Shown in pieces: positions 1-8,494 of a stretch of DNA of 13,513 bases. Origin of the DNA: Bacillota bacterium. GTDB lineage: Bacteria; Bacillota; Clostridia; Oscillospirales; Ruminococcaceae. The notes below the pieces were generated by a model. That model saw nothing but the letters and a program-made list of their open reading frames with translations, ran no database searches and was not told the DNA's origin. The position numbers and the translations under genes were made by a program. Where the stretch lies: NCBI GenBank assembly GCA_023395435.1, contig JAEWZG010000056.1:1-13513 (forward strand), in the 5' to 3' direction. Numbering within the stretch: the stretch's first letter is position 1; the number at the start of each line of letters is the position of its first letter.

Positions 1-932
1 TAAAACAAGCTATTGAACTTGAAAAAGCTGGTTGCGAGATATTAAGAGTTTCAATTCCAGATAAAAATGCTGTTCAACTTATTCCAGCAATCAAATCTAA
101 GATTTCAATTCCACTGGTTGCTGATATTCATTTTGATTATAAACTTGCGCTTGAATCTGTTGCTGCGGGAATTGATAAGATAAGAATTAATCCTGGTAAT
201 ATCGGTGATAGTGACAGAGTAAAACAAGTGGCTGATGCATGTAAGGCAAGGAATATTCCAATAAGAATAGGTGTAAATTCCGGGTCATTAGAAAAAGAAT
301 TACTTGAAAGATATGGTTCTCCAACACCTGAAGCATTAGTTGAAAGCGCTTTGAATCACGCTGAGATGCTCACTAAATATGATTTTAATGATATAGTAAT
401 CTCAATAAAATCTTCAGATGTAAAAACTATGGTGAATTCATATCGCCTACTTGCTGAGAAATGTAACTATCCATTGCATCTTGGTGTAACAGAAGCTGGC
501 ACTGAGAGAATGGGACTCATTAAATCTTCAGTAGGAATAGGCTCACTTCTTCTTGACGGAATAGGTGAAACAATAAGAGTATCTCTTACTGCTGACCCAG
601 TTCTTGAAATTGCTGCCGCTAAAGATATACTAAAGAGTATTAATAAATATGACGGAGTCAAAATTGTATCCTGTCCAACCTGTGGAAGAACAAAAATTAA
701 TCTTATTAAGCTTGCAAATGAAATAGAAAGCAAACTAAATAATATTAATAAAAACATTACAGTTGCTGTTATGGGTTGTATTGTGAACGGTCCTGGTGAG
801 GCAAGAGAAGCTGACATTGGTATTGCTGGTGGCGACGGATGTGCAATTCTGTTCAAAAAGGGTGAAATTATCCGTAAAATAAGCGAGGACGACATAATTT
901 CAGAACTGATGTCAGAAATAGATAAATTGTAA
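1..932 (+). CDS. ispG: IspG (GcpE), 4-hydroxy-3-methylbut-2-enyl diphosphate synthase, 5'-truncated by the window edge
   Basis: This iron-sulfur enzyme of the cytoplasmic MEP pathway reductively converts methylerythritol cyclodiphosphate to HMBPP for isoprenoid synthesis. The frame is open from base 3 and gives about 309 residues, so roughly the first 40-50 residues of a short bacterial IspG lie outside the window. The GTG at 228 is an internal codon, not the start: clear IspG sequence (VADIHFDY, KIRINPGNIG) lies upstream of it. The [4Fe-4S] ligands are visible: the CPTC pair encoded at 672-683, the Cys of MGCIVNGPGE at 777-779, and the Glu ligand at 798-800. The C-terminal ADIGIAGGDG signature is intact. 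The gene ends with TAA at 930-932, 13 bases before polC. The ispG-polC order is common in Clostridia, usually behind dxr and rseP, which would lie upstream of this window. The identification is very secure. Confidence 0.96.
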   Translation, partial: KQAIELEKAGCEILRVSIPDKNAVQLIPAIKSKISIPLVADIHFDYKLALESVAAGIDKIRINPGNIGDSDRVKQVADACKARNIPIRIGVNSGSLEKELLERYGSPTPEALVESALNHAEMLTKYDFNDIVISIKSSDVKTMVNSYRLLAEKCNYPLHLGVTEAGTERMGLIKSSVGIGSLLLDGIGETIRVSLTADPVLEIAAAKDILKSINKYDGVKIVSCPTCGRTKINLIKLANEIESKLNNINKNITVAVMGCIVNGPGEAREADIGIAGGDGCAILFKKGEIIRKISEDDIISELMSEIDKL

Positions 933-945
933 AAGGATTAATAAA

Positions 946-3900
946 ATGAGCGAAATAAAGTTATCACAGTTTTTTAATGAATATTCTAATAATATTCCGA
1001 AACAATTACAAGACGGAAAATTAATAAAAATATCTTTTTCCGACAACAATAAATATATGACAATTATTTCTGCTTTTTCGAGTTTACAGACTTATACAAA
1101 TATAAATATTTTCAATAATAATATGAAAAACGCTCTCGGACTTGAGGGCGTTAATTTGCTATGTAAGTATAATCCTGATATGTTTAATGCAGATTATTTT
1201 CCTGACCTTGTACATAAGCTCAAAACCAGATTTTCCGTTGTAAACGGCTTTCTTGATAATGCTGATGCAGACTTTTCAGAAAATGTTCTTACAATTACAC
1301 TAAAAAACGGTGGCTATAATCTTATAAAAATGGCAAAGATTGAAACTGTTATTCCTCAGATTATTTATGAAGAATTCAGCAAAAATATAACTGTAAAAAT
1401 CACAGGTATTCTTGAAAATGATGAGGACAAGCATGAAAAAATGAAGGCAGATATTATTTCACAAATGCCTGTATATGTTCCACCTGAACCAAAACAAACT
1501 GAAAAGAATAATTCTCCGGTTGACCTTAAAAGTGTGAATTCTGTTAGCTTTACGGGTCTGCCATTTCTTAAAAGCAATGCAATGATTATTAAAGGAAATA
1601 AGATATCTGATAACGGTCAGATGATTGAAATAAAAAATGTTTCACAGGAGAGCGGAAAGGTAATTATCTGGGGCGATGTTTTCAGCTATTCTGAAAAAGT
1701 TACCCGTGATGGAAACAAAGTTATAATTTCAATAATGATTACCGACTATACATCCTCAATAGTATTAAAACTTATTGAAAGTGTTTCTAAGGCTGATGCA
1801 ATAAGAGAAATAAAAAATGGCTCAACACTTATAATTTCTGGCGAAGCGAATTACGATAAGTTTGATAATGAGGTTGTTATAAGACCAAAAGATATTATGA
1901 AAGTATCTAAAGAAATTGAAATGGATAATAGCGAACAAAAGCGTGTTGAACTTCACTTACATACAAATATGTCGGCAATGGATGCTATTACACCCGCTGA
2001 ACAACTTATTAATAGAGCTTTTAATTGGGGTCATAAAGCAATAGCTATTACTGACCACGGTGTTTGTCAGGCTTTCCCTGACGCTATGAATACTGTCGAT
2101 AAGATAAAGAAGAATGGCGGAGAATTCAAGCTGATTTATGGGATAGAAGCTTATCAGGTTAATGATAATCAGCATGCTGTTGTTGGCATGGATAAACGAA
2201 AAATAACAGATGAAATTATTGTTTTTGACCTTGAAACGACAGGTTTGAGTGCAAACACTGAACGAATGACTGAAATTGGAGCAATAAAGCTTAAAAATCT
2301 TGAAATAGTAGATACTTTCAATATATTTGTAAATCCACAAAAGCCTATTCCTCAAAGAATTACTGAACTTACAGGAATATCTGATGATATGGTTCACGAT
2401 GCCCCTCTTGAAAAAGATGCACTCACTCAGTTCATGGAATTCTGTGGGGATAAACCAGTGCTTGTTGCACATAATGCTCCTTTTGATACTTCTTTCATTA
2501 ATGCTTGTGCAAATCGACATAACATTGATTTTCCTTATACTTCAATAGATACTGTTATTATGTCAAAAAGTATGCTTCCTGAACTTAAAAAGCATAAGCT
2601 TAATATTATTGCTGAACATCTTAAGGTAGGAGATTTCAATCACCATAGAGCATGCGATGATGCAACTGTATTAGGGAAAATCTTCATAATCCTTTCAAAA
2701 AGATTATTAGAAAATAATCCTGAATTGTCAATAGATAGAATTAATTCAAACCTTAGTGGAGTTGATATTAATAAGCTTAAATCATTCCACCAGATTATTC
2801 TTGTGAAAAATAGTGTTGGACTTAAAAATTTATATAGACTTGTTTCATATTCAAATCTTAAATATTTTCATAAGACTCCACGAATACCTAAATCTGAACT
2901 TATAAAGTACAGAGAAGGACTTATTGTAGGAAGTGCTTGTGAATCTGGTGAACTATTTCAAGCAGTATTCCAGGGAGCAAGTCACGATGAACTTATAGAA
3001 ATTGCAAAATTCTATGATTATCTTGAAATACAGCCTATTGGAAACAATGCTTTTATGCTTAGGAATGGCAGCGTTGAGAGTGAAGAACAGTTACGTGATA
3101 TCAACAGAAAGATTATTGCTCTTGGTGATGAACTTGAAATTCCTGTTGTAGCAACAGGTGATGTTCATTTTATAGATAAAAAGGACAGTCTATTCAGAAC
3201 TATTCTTACTTCTGTTAAATTTAAAGACGCTGATTTTCAGCCACCACTATATTTCAGAACTACTGAAGATATGCTTAAGGAATTTGCATATCTTGGTGAA
3301 GATAAGGCTTTTGAAGTAGTTGTTACAAACACAAATAAAATAGCTGATATGATTGATGGTGATATCAGGGCAATTCCAAAAGGTACATACACTCCTTACA
3401 TTGAGGGAGCAGAAGAAGATCTACAGCGAATCTGCTGGGAAAGAGCAAAAGAAATATATGGCGACCCAGTTCCTGAAATTGTATCAAAAAGACTTGACAG
3501 GGAACTTACTTCTATTATAAAGCACGGTTTCGCTGTTCTTTATATGATTGCTCAAAAACTAGTAGCAAATTCTATGGAACACGGCTATCAGGTCGGTTCA
3601 AGAGGATCTGTTGGCTCTTCATTTGTGGCATCAATGTCTGGAATTTCTGAAGTTAACCCACTTGTTCCTCATTATGTATGTCCTAAATGTAAACACAGTG
3701 AATTTATTACAGATGGTTCAGTTGGTTCGGGCTTTGACCTTCCGCCTAAAAATTGTCCGAACTGTGACATTGATATGAGGCGTGACGGTCATGATATTCC
3801 TTTTGAAACATTCCTTGGATTTGATGGGGACAAGGCTCCTGATATTGACCTTAATTTCTCAGGTGACTATCAATCCCGAGCTCATAAATACACGGAAGAA

Positions 3901-5268
3901 TTGTTCGGTTCTGACCATGTATTTAAAGCTGGAACAATAGCAACTGTTGCTGATAAAACGGCATATGGCTATGTAAAAAAATATCTTGAAGAGAAGAATA
4001 TGATTGTAAGCTCTGCTGAAGAAAATAGGCTTACAATTGGTTGCACAGGAATAAAGAGAACAACAGGTCAACACCCTGGCGGAATGGTTGTTGTTCCTTC
4101 AGATTATGATGTATATGACTTTACACCTGTGCAGCATCCAGCGGACAAGTCTGATTCAGATATTATAACAACGCATTTTGACTTCCATTCATTGCATGAT
4201 ACAATACTTAAGCTTGACGAACTCGGTCATGATGTACCGACCTTATATAAGTATCTTGAAGATATGACTGGAATGTCTGTTATGGATATTAACATGAGCG
4301 ATAAAGACGTTTACAGTCTTTTCACCTCGCCAAAAGCTCTGAATGTAACTGCTGAAGAAATTGATTGTGAAACCGGAACTCTTGGCATACCAGAAATGGG
4401 AACAGCTTTCGTTAGACAGATGCTTCTTGATGCACAACCAAAGAATTTCAGCGACTTGTTGCAGATTTCTGGGCTTTCACACGGTACTGACGTTTGGCTT
4501 GGCAATGCTCAGGAGCTTATAAAAAAAGGCACATGTACAATCAGTGAAGTTATTGGAACTCGTGATAGTATTATGACTTATCTTATTTATCACGGGGTTG
4601 ATCCAAAGCTTTCATTTAAAATAATGGAGATTACAAGAAAAGGTAATGCCCCAAAGCTCCTCACTGATGAAATGAAACAGACTATGCTTGATAATAATGT
4701 ACCGCAATGGTATATTGATAGCTGTCTTAAAATCAAATATATGTTCCCAAAGGCACATGCTGCTGCTTATGTAATTGCTGGTATAAGACTTGCGTGGTTC
4801 AAGGTACATAAGCCACTTGAATTCTATTCAGCTATTTTCACTGTTCGTGGTGAAGATTTTGATGCCGAAGTTGCTGTAAAAGGAAAAATTGCAACAAGAT
4901 ATAAGCTTGATGAACTTAAGCAAAAAGGAAATGACAGAAGCACAAAAGAAGACAATATTTTTGAAATGATTATGCTCACAAATGAAATGCTATGCAGAGG
5001 TTTTGAGTTTTTACCTGTTGATATTTATAAATCACATGCAACTATTTATAAAATAGAAGACGGAAAATTAAGATTGCCATTCTGCTCATTAAAGGGTGTT
5101 GGAGAAAACGCTGCAAAGAGCCTTTATGAAGCAGCCCAACAGGGTGAATTTATTTCAATTGAAGAATTTCAGTCGAGATGTTCAGCCTCAAAAACTGTCA
5201 TAGAAGTACTAAAGAATATGGGTGCTTTTGGTGATTTGCCCGATACAAGCCAGATGACGTTATTTTAA
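946..5268 (+). CDS. polC: PolC, Gram-positive-type DNA polymerase III alpha subunit with built-in proofreading exonuclease
   Basis: This is the main replicative DNA polymerase of Bacillota. At 1440 residues it is full length for the family (about 1437 in Bacillus subtilis). Domains in order: N-terminal domain (about 1-220); OB fold (about 236-320); PHP domain starting near 333 with H337 and H339; a DEDDh 3'-5' exonuclease inserted in the PHP domain (about 424-590, with D428, E430, D514, H567 and D572); the rest of the PHP domain; then the polymerase core. The palm has a GSRGSVGSS motif (about 884-892), a four-Cys zinc site (C912, C915, C937, C940) and the catalytic PDIDLNFSG motif with D966 and D968. 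TGQHPGG follows near 1040. The protein ends in QMTLF, a beta-clamp-binding motif. The ATG at 946 has an AAAGGA ribosome binding site 8 bases upstream, overlapping the ispG stop. No terminator is visible after the gene. Nothing looks damaged. Confidence 0.98.
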   Translation: MSEIKLSQFFNEYSNNIPKQLQDGKLIKISFSDNNKYMTIISAFSSLQTYTNINIFNNNMKNALGLEGVNLLCKYNPDMFNADYFPDLVHKLKTRFSVVNGFLDNADADFSENVLTITLKNGGYNLIKMAKIETVIPQIIYEEFSKNITVKITGILENDEDKHEKMKADIISQMPVYVPPEPKQTEKNNSPVDLKSVNSVSFTGLPFLKSNAMIIKGNKISDNGQMIEIKNVSQESGKVIIWGDVFSYSEKVTRDGNKVIISIMITDYTSSIVLKLIESVSKADAIREIKNGSTLIISGEANYDKFDNEVVIRPKDIMKVSKEIEMDNSEQKRVELHLHTNMSAMDAITPAEQLINRAFNWGHKAIAITDHGVCQAFPDAMNTVDKIKKNGGEFKLIYGIEAYQVNDNQHAVVGMDKRKITDEIIVFDLETTGLSANTERMTEIGAIKLKNLEIVDTFNIFVNPQKPIPQRITELTGISDDMVHDAPLEKDALTQFMEFCGDKPVLVAHNAPFDTSFINACANRHNIDFPYTSIDTVIMSKSMLPELKKHKLNIIAEHLKVGDFNHHRACDDATVLGKIFIILSKRLLENNPELSIDRINSNLSGVDINKLKSFHQIILVKNSVGLKNLYRLVSYSNLKYFHKTPRIPKSELIKYREGLIVGSACESGELFQAVFQGASHDELIEIAKFYDYLEIQPIGNNAFMLRNGSVESEEQLRDINRKIIALGDELEIPVVATGDVHFIDKKDSLFRTILTSVKFKDADFQPPLYFRTTEDMLKEFAYLGEDKAFEVVVTNTNKIADMIDGDIRAIPKGTYTPYIEGAEEDLQRICWERAKEIYGDPVPEIVSKRLDRELTSIIKHGFAVLYMIAQKLVANSMEHGYQVGSRGSVGSSFVASMSGISEVNPLVPHYVCPKCKHSEFITDGSVGSGFDLPPKNCPNCDIDMRRDGHDIPFETFLGFDGDKAPDIDLNFSGDYQSRAHKYTEELFGSDHVFKAGTIATVADKTAYGYVKKYLEEKNMIVSSAEENRLTIGCTGIKRTTGQHPGGMVVVPSDYDVYDFTPVQHPADKSDSDIITTHFDFHSLHDTILKLDELGHDVPTLYKYLEDMTGMSVMDINMSDKDVYSLFTSPKALNVTAEEIDCETGTLGIPEMGTAFVRQMLLDAQPKNFSDLLQISGLSHGTDVWLGNAQELIKKGTCTISEVIGTRDSIMTYLIYHGVDPKLSFKIMEITRKGNAPKLLTDEMKQTMLDNNVPQWYIDSCLKIKYMFPKAHAAAYVIAGIRLAWFKVHKPLEFYSAIFTVRGEDFDAEVAVKGKIATRYKLDELKQKGNDRSTKEDNIFEMIMLTNEMLCRGFEFLPVDIYKSHATIYKIEDGKLRLPFCSLKGVGENAAKSLYEAAQQGEFISIEEFQSRCSASKTVIEVLKNMGAFGDLPDTSQMTLF

Positions 5269-5286
5269 TTTAGATATTGTGCCTTA

Positions 5287-5315
5287 TTGACATTTATTAC
5301 ATACTGTGATATTAT
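5287..5315 (+). promoter_or_regulatory. Predicted sigma-A promoter of the his operon
   Basis: The -35 box is a perfect TTGACA (5287-5292). A 17-base spacer leads to TATTAT (5310-5315), which matches TATAAT at five of six positions. A TG at 5307-5308 gives an extended -10. Transcription should start near 5322, so the untranslated leader would be only about 37 bases. It is the best promoter in the window and sits in the largest gap upstream of the his genes. The start site itself is inferred. Confidence 0.8.
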
Positions 5316-5331
5316 GATATCATAGTATCAC
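5306..5331. promoter_or_regulatory. 26-bp near-perfect palindrome over the his promoter -10 region, candidate repressor operator
   Basis: The half-sites are GTGATATTATGAT and ATCATAGTATCAC. They are exact inverted copies except for one position pair (5312 T against 5325 G). The left half contains the whole -10 box, and the centre (5318/5319) lies just upstream of the expected transcription start. A protein bound here would block RNA polymerase, so a dimeric repressor site is the simplest reading. It is not a terminator: no T-tract follows, and transcripts from this promoter carry only the right part. In read-through RNA from polC it could fold into a hairpin with one G-U pair. The regulator is unknown; a TrpR-like HisR/YerC repressor is one candidate from comparative work on Clostridia, but the sequence alone does not identify it. 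Confidence 0.6.
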
Positions 5332-5358
5332 GTTAATACACTAAAGTGGAGGCAATTT

Positions 5359-6576
5359 ATGAATAGATTTGATCTTATTACCCCAGAGGGAACAAAAGAT
5401 TTGCTTTTTGGCGAATGTCAAGCAAGAAGAGAAGTAGAAAACAATCTTAGAAATATTTTTATTGGTATGGGTTATAGTGAAGTTATGACACCGGGTATTG
5501 AGTTCTTTGATGTATTCAATAAGAAATCTAGCTACATGCCTCAGGAAAGCATATATAAGCTTACTGATGCAAAGAGCAGACTTATCGCAATAAGACCTGA
5601 TTCTACCATTCCAATAGCGCGAATGGTTGCAACAAGACTTAAGGATTATGCTTTGCCTTTACGTTTATTCTATAATCAGAGTATATATTTAATCAATCCT
5701 GCTCTTTCAGGTAGAAGTGATGAGGAAGTTCAGGCTGGTATCGAACTTATCGGCTCTTCATCAAAGAAAGCTGACCTTGAAGTATTATCCCTTGCTATAC
5801 AGACCTTATCTTTATATGATTGTGAGAATTTCAGAATTGAAATTGGCGATATTGGATTTTTTACTGAGCTTGTATCGCGACTTGACGTTGATTCATCTGT
5901 TCAGGAAGATATAAGAAGATTAATTGAAGTAAAGAACTATCCAGCATTAAATGACTTACTTGATTCAATCGGTGATAATCAGATAACAAAGGCATTAAAG
6001 CAACTCCCAAGATTATTTGGTGGAGTTGAGGTATTTGAAAAAGCTTCTACATTATTCTCTGATGAGAAAATTGAGCTTATCTTATCCGATTTAAAGGATT
6101 TATATAACAATCTAGAAATGATAGGTTTTAACGGAAGAATTGCTGTTGATCTCGGTATTGTTAATCGTACAAATTATTATACAGGTATTGTCTTCAGGGG
6201 CTACCTTCAGGGCTATGGTGAGGCTGTTCTTTCTGGCGGAAGGTATGATAAGCTAATATCTGAATTTGGCTATGATGTTCCTGCTATTGGCTTTGGCATA
6301 AATGTTGATGCAGTTTCTTCAATAATAAGAAAAAATAGTAAATCTTCAAACAACCCAAAAACTGATATAATTGTTTTTGGAAACAACGGTTATGAAATGA
6401 AAGCTCTTACAGTTGCTCATAAGCTTTGCAATGATGGTAAAAAAGTTGAAAATGCAGTTTTTGAAACTATTGAAGAAGTAAAAAAATATGCAAAACTATG
6501 TGGTATAAATGAAATTTGTATAGTTTCTGAAAGTATAGAATTTATTAATTTGCAAGGTGGTGCTAACAATGATTAA
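5359..6576 (+). CDS. hisZ: HisZ, ATP phosphoribosyltransferase regulatory subunit (HisRS paralogue)
   Basis: HisZ forms a hetero-octamer with short-form HisG; it is required for activity and mediates histidine feedback inhibition of the first committed step. The 405-residue protein resembles the class II core of histidyl-tRNA synthetase: PEGTKDLL near the N terminus, RPDSTIPIARMVA (motif-2 start), and a degenerate motif 3 (AIGFGINVDAV, with G311, F312 and G313). A HisRS-like C-terminal domain covers about 330-405. The motif-2 Arg and Glu of HisRS (FRYE) align with L111 and N113 (IYLIN), so it cannot be a working synthetase. Position next to a short hisG makes HisZ rather than HisS nearly certain. 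GGAGG (5348-5352) lies 6 bases before the ATG. It is first in the operon, and its end overlaps hisG by 8 bases, which suggests coupled translation and matched subunit amounts. Confidence 0.94.
   Translation: MNRFDLITPEGTKDLLFGECQARREVENNLRNIFIGMGYSEVMTPGIEFFDVFNKKSSYMPQESIYKLTDAKSRLIAIRPDSTIPIARMVATRLKDYALPLRLFYNQSIYLINPALSGRSDEEVQAGIELIGSSSKKADLEVLSLAIQTLSLYDCENFRIEIGDIGFFTELVSRLDVDSSVQEDIRRLIEVKNYPALNDLLDSIGDNQITKALKQLPRLFGGVEVFEKASTLFSDEKIELILSDLKDLYNNLEMIGFNGRIAVDLGIVNRTNYYTGIVFRGYLQGYGEAVLSGGRYDKLISEFGYDVPAIGFGINVDAVSSIIRKNSKSSNNPKTDIIVFGNNGYEMKALTVAHKLCNDGKKVENAVFETIEEVKKYAKLCGINEICIVSESIEFINLQGGANND
6554..6560 (+). promoter_or_regulatory. Ribosome binding site that decides the hisG start
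   Basis: AAGGTGG inside the end of hisZ lies 8 bases before the ATG at 6569. An in-frame GTG at 6557 would add four residues, but it falls inside this binding site and so is a poor start. Confidence 0.6.
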
Positions 6577-7198
6577 GCCATTAAGAATTGCTTTAACAAA
6601 AGGCAGACTTGAAAAAGATACAATGGGTCTGCTTGAGAAAATAGGTTTTGATTGCACAGCATTACATGAAAAGGGCAGAAAACTTATTCTATCAATACCA
6701 GATGCAAACCTTGAAGTAGTACTTGCAAAGGCAGCAGACGTTATTACATACGTTGAACATGGTGTTTGTGATATGGGTGTTGTCGGTAAGGACACAATTA
6801 TGGAAATGCAAGGCAAGTTCTTTGAGCTTGTTGATTTAGGCTTCGGAAAATGTAGATTTGCACTTGCTACTAAAAAGGGAAGTTTATTTTACGGAGGCTA
6901 TAATGTAAAAACAATTGCAACAAAATATCCAAATGTTTCAAGAGCTTTCTTTGAAAGTAAGGGTATGGATGTTGAAATTGTTAAGATTGAAGGTTCAGTT
7001 GAACTTGCTCCCTTACTTGAGTTATCAGACGGAATAGTTGATATTGTTGAAACAGGAACAACACTAAAAGAAAATGGTCTTGAAGTAATTGAAGATATTG
7101 CACCTATTTCAGCAAGATTAATTGTCAATATGGTAAGTATGAAATTAAGACAGAATGAAATAGAAGCATTAATAAAACAGATAGAAAGTAACATTTGA
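6569..7198 (+). CDS. hisG: HisG, ATP phosphoribosyltransferase catalytic subunit, short form
   Basis: HisG condenses ATP with PRPP to phosphoribosyl-ATP, the committed step of histidine synthesis. At 209 residues from the ATG at 6569 it is the short form: it has the two-lobed periplasmic-binding-like catalytic core but lacks the C-terminal regulatory domain of long HisG, so it depends on the HisZ encoded just upstream. Visible family motifs are ALTKGRLEKDT at the N terminus and the PRPP-binding stretch DGIVDIVETGTTL (154-166, with E161-T-G-T-T). The GTG at 6557 would extend the protein by four residues (MVLT) but lies within the ribosome binding site. The gene overlaps hisZ by 8 bases. Its TGA stop (7196-7198) overlaps the hisD ribosome binding site. 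Confidence 0.96.
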   Translation: MIKPLRIALTKGRLEKDTMGLLEKIGFDCTALHEKGRKLILSIPDANLEVVLAKAADVITYVEHGVCDMGVVGKDTIMEMQGKFFELVDLGFGKCRFALATKKGSLFYGGYNVKTIATKYPNVSRAFFESKGMDVEIVKIEGSVELAPLLELSDGIVDIVETGTTLKENGLEVIEDIAPISARLIVNMVSMKLRQNEIEALIKQIESNI

Positions 7199-7203
7199 GG
7201 TGA
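7197..7203 (+). promoter_or_regulatory. Ribosome binding site supporting the GTG start of hisD
   Basis: GAGGTGA overlaps the hisG stop codon and lies 4 bases before GTG at 7208. The hisD reading frame shows no competing ATG with a comparable site nearby, so the GTG start is accepted. Confidence 0.6.
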
Positions 7204-7207
7204 TAGC

Positions 7208-8491
7208 GTGCTTAAAAAAATATATGCAAATGATAAAGATGAATACGAATTCTTAAAAAAGCTTGATACCAGAAATGCTGAGAAAGATAAAAAGGTTACT
7301 GCTGTTGTTTCTGAAATAATTGAAAACGTCAAGACAAACGGTGATAAGGCAGTTCTTACTTATACAGAAAAATTTGACGGCAAGCTACCTGAATACTATG
7401 AAGTTCCAAGAGAAGTAATTAATGACGCAATGACCGAAGCTGATGAAAGCTTTGTTAATGCTTTGCTTAATGCTATGGAGAATATATCAGACTTCCATAA
7501 TAGACAAAAGGAACAAGGTTTTGTTAATCCATTACCTGACGGTTCAATTCTTGGTCAGAAGGTAAGAGGACTAAGCAAAGTTGGTCTTTATGTTCCTGGT
7601 GGAACAGCCGCTTATCCGTCATCGGTTCTTATGAATGCAATTCCAGCAAAAATTGCTGGAGTAAAAGAAATAATTATGGTAACACCTCCTCTTAAAGATG
7701 GCACACCAAACAAAGATATACTCGTTGCTGCTGCAATATGCGGAGTTGACAGAATATTCCTTTCAGGTGGAGCACAGGCTGTTGCTGCTCTAGCTTTTGG
7801 AACAGAAACAATACCAAAGGTTGATAAAATTGTCGGCCCTGGTAATATCTTTGTTGCAACCGCCAAAAAGCTTTTATATGGAATCGTTGATATTGACATG
7901 ATTGCTGGACCAAGTGAGATACTAATTCTCGCTGACCACAAGGCAAACCCTAAGTATATTGCAGCTGACTTAATGTCACAGGCTGAACATGATAAGCTTG
8001 CATCATCAATTCTTGTTACTACAAGCGAAACTGTTGCTGATGCAACAAATGCAGAAATTGAAAGACAAATTAAATCACTTTCAAGAGCTGAAATAATAGA
8101 AAGATCACTAAAAGACTTCGGTGCAATAATCATATGCGATAATACAAATAAAGCCGTGGAGCTTGCTAATAGCCTTGCACCTGAACATCTTGAGGTCTTA
8201 CTCGATAATCCTATAGAATATCTCGGTCGTCTTGATAATGCTGGTTCAATATTCCTTGGTGCTTATTCTCCTGAACCTTTGGGCGATTATTACGCTGGAC
8301 CAAACCACGTTCTACCTACTAGTGGTACAGCACGTTTCTTCTCACCGCTATCAGTAAGTAGCTTTACAAAGCGTTCAAGTTATATATATTATACTGATAA
8401 TGCACTTGCCAATGCAAAGGATGATATTATTCTAATTGCCGAAAAGGAAGGTTTAACAGCACACGCAAACTCAATTAAAGTGAGGTTTTAA
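7208..8491 (+). CDS. hisD: HisD, histidinol dehydrogenase
   Basis: This zinc enzyme carries out the last two steps of the pathway, oxidising L-histidinol to L-histidine through histidinal with two NAD+. It is 427 residues long, typical of the family. The active site can be read directly and matches E. coli numbering almost exactly: zinc ligands Q258 and H261 (SQAEHD), D360 (GDYYAGPNH) and H419 (TAHANS), with the catalytic pair E326-H327 (APEHLE). The family blocks GLYVPGGTAAYPS, GPGNIFVATAKK and DMIAGPSEI are all present. The start is GTG, one of the few non-ATG starts here, supported by GAGGTGA 4 bases upstream. It follows hisG by 9 bases and precedes hisC by 3, so it is firmly within the operon. 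Confidence 0.97.
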   Translation: MLKKIYANDKDEYEFLKKLDTRNAEKDKKVTAVVSEIIENVKTNGDKAVLTYTEKFDGKLPEYYEVPREVINDAMTEADESFVNALLNAMENISDFHNRQKEQGFVNPLPDGSILGQKVRGLSKVGLYVPGGTAAYPSSVLMNAIPAKIAGVKEIIMVTPPLKDGTPNKDILVAAAICGVDRIFLSGGAQAVAALAFGTETIPKVDKIVGPGNIFVATAKKLLYGIVDIDMIAGPSEILILADHKANPKYIAADLMSQAEHDKLASSILVTTSETVADATNAEIERQIKSLSRAEIIERSLKDFGAIIICDNTNKAVELANSLAPEHLEVLLDNPIEYLGRLDNAGSIFLGAYSPEPLGDYYAGPNHVLPTSGTARFFSPLSVSSFTKRSSYIYYTDNALANAKDDIILIAEKEGLTAHANSIKVRF

Positions 8492-8494
8492 CAA

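Noticed and set aside
467..895. 142-codon open frame on the minus strand opposite ispG
   Set aside because: It mirrors a strongly conserved gene, shows no recognisable protein family and is best explained as a shadow of the + strand codons.
228..932. ispG starting at the GTG at base 228
   Set aside because: The same frame is open back to base 3 and encodes conserved IspG sequence upstream, so the gene simply enters the window from the left.
1957..2520. 187-codon open frame on the minus strand opposite the polC PHP/exonuclease region
   Set aside because: The product resembles no family I recognise, and the + strand carries the conserved PHP and DEDDh motifs here.
5306..5331. Palindrome read as a rho-independent terminator of polC
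   Set aside because: The stem is AT-rich and followed by GTTAATACACTAAAG, with no T-run. It overlaps a consensus promoter instead.
5359..6576. hisS, a true histidyl-tRNA synthetase
   Set aside because: The motif-2 Arg and Glu are replaced, motif 3 is degenerate, and the gene overlaps a short-form hisG.
7612..8133. 173-codon open frame on the minus strand opposite hisD
   Set aside because: hisD is intact with all active-site residues over this stretch, and the minus-strand product looks like low-information antisense sequence.
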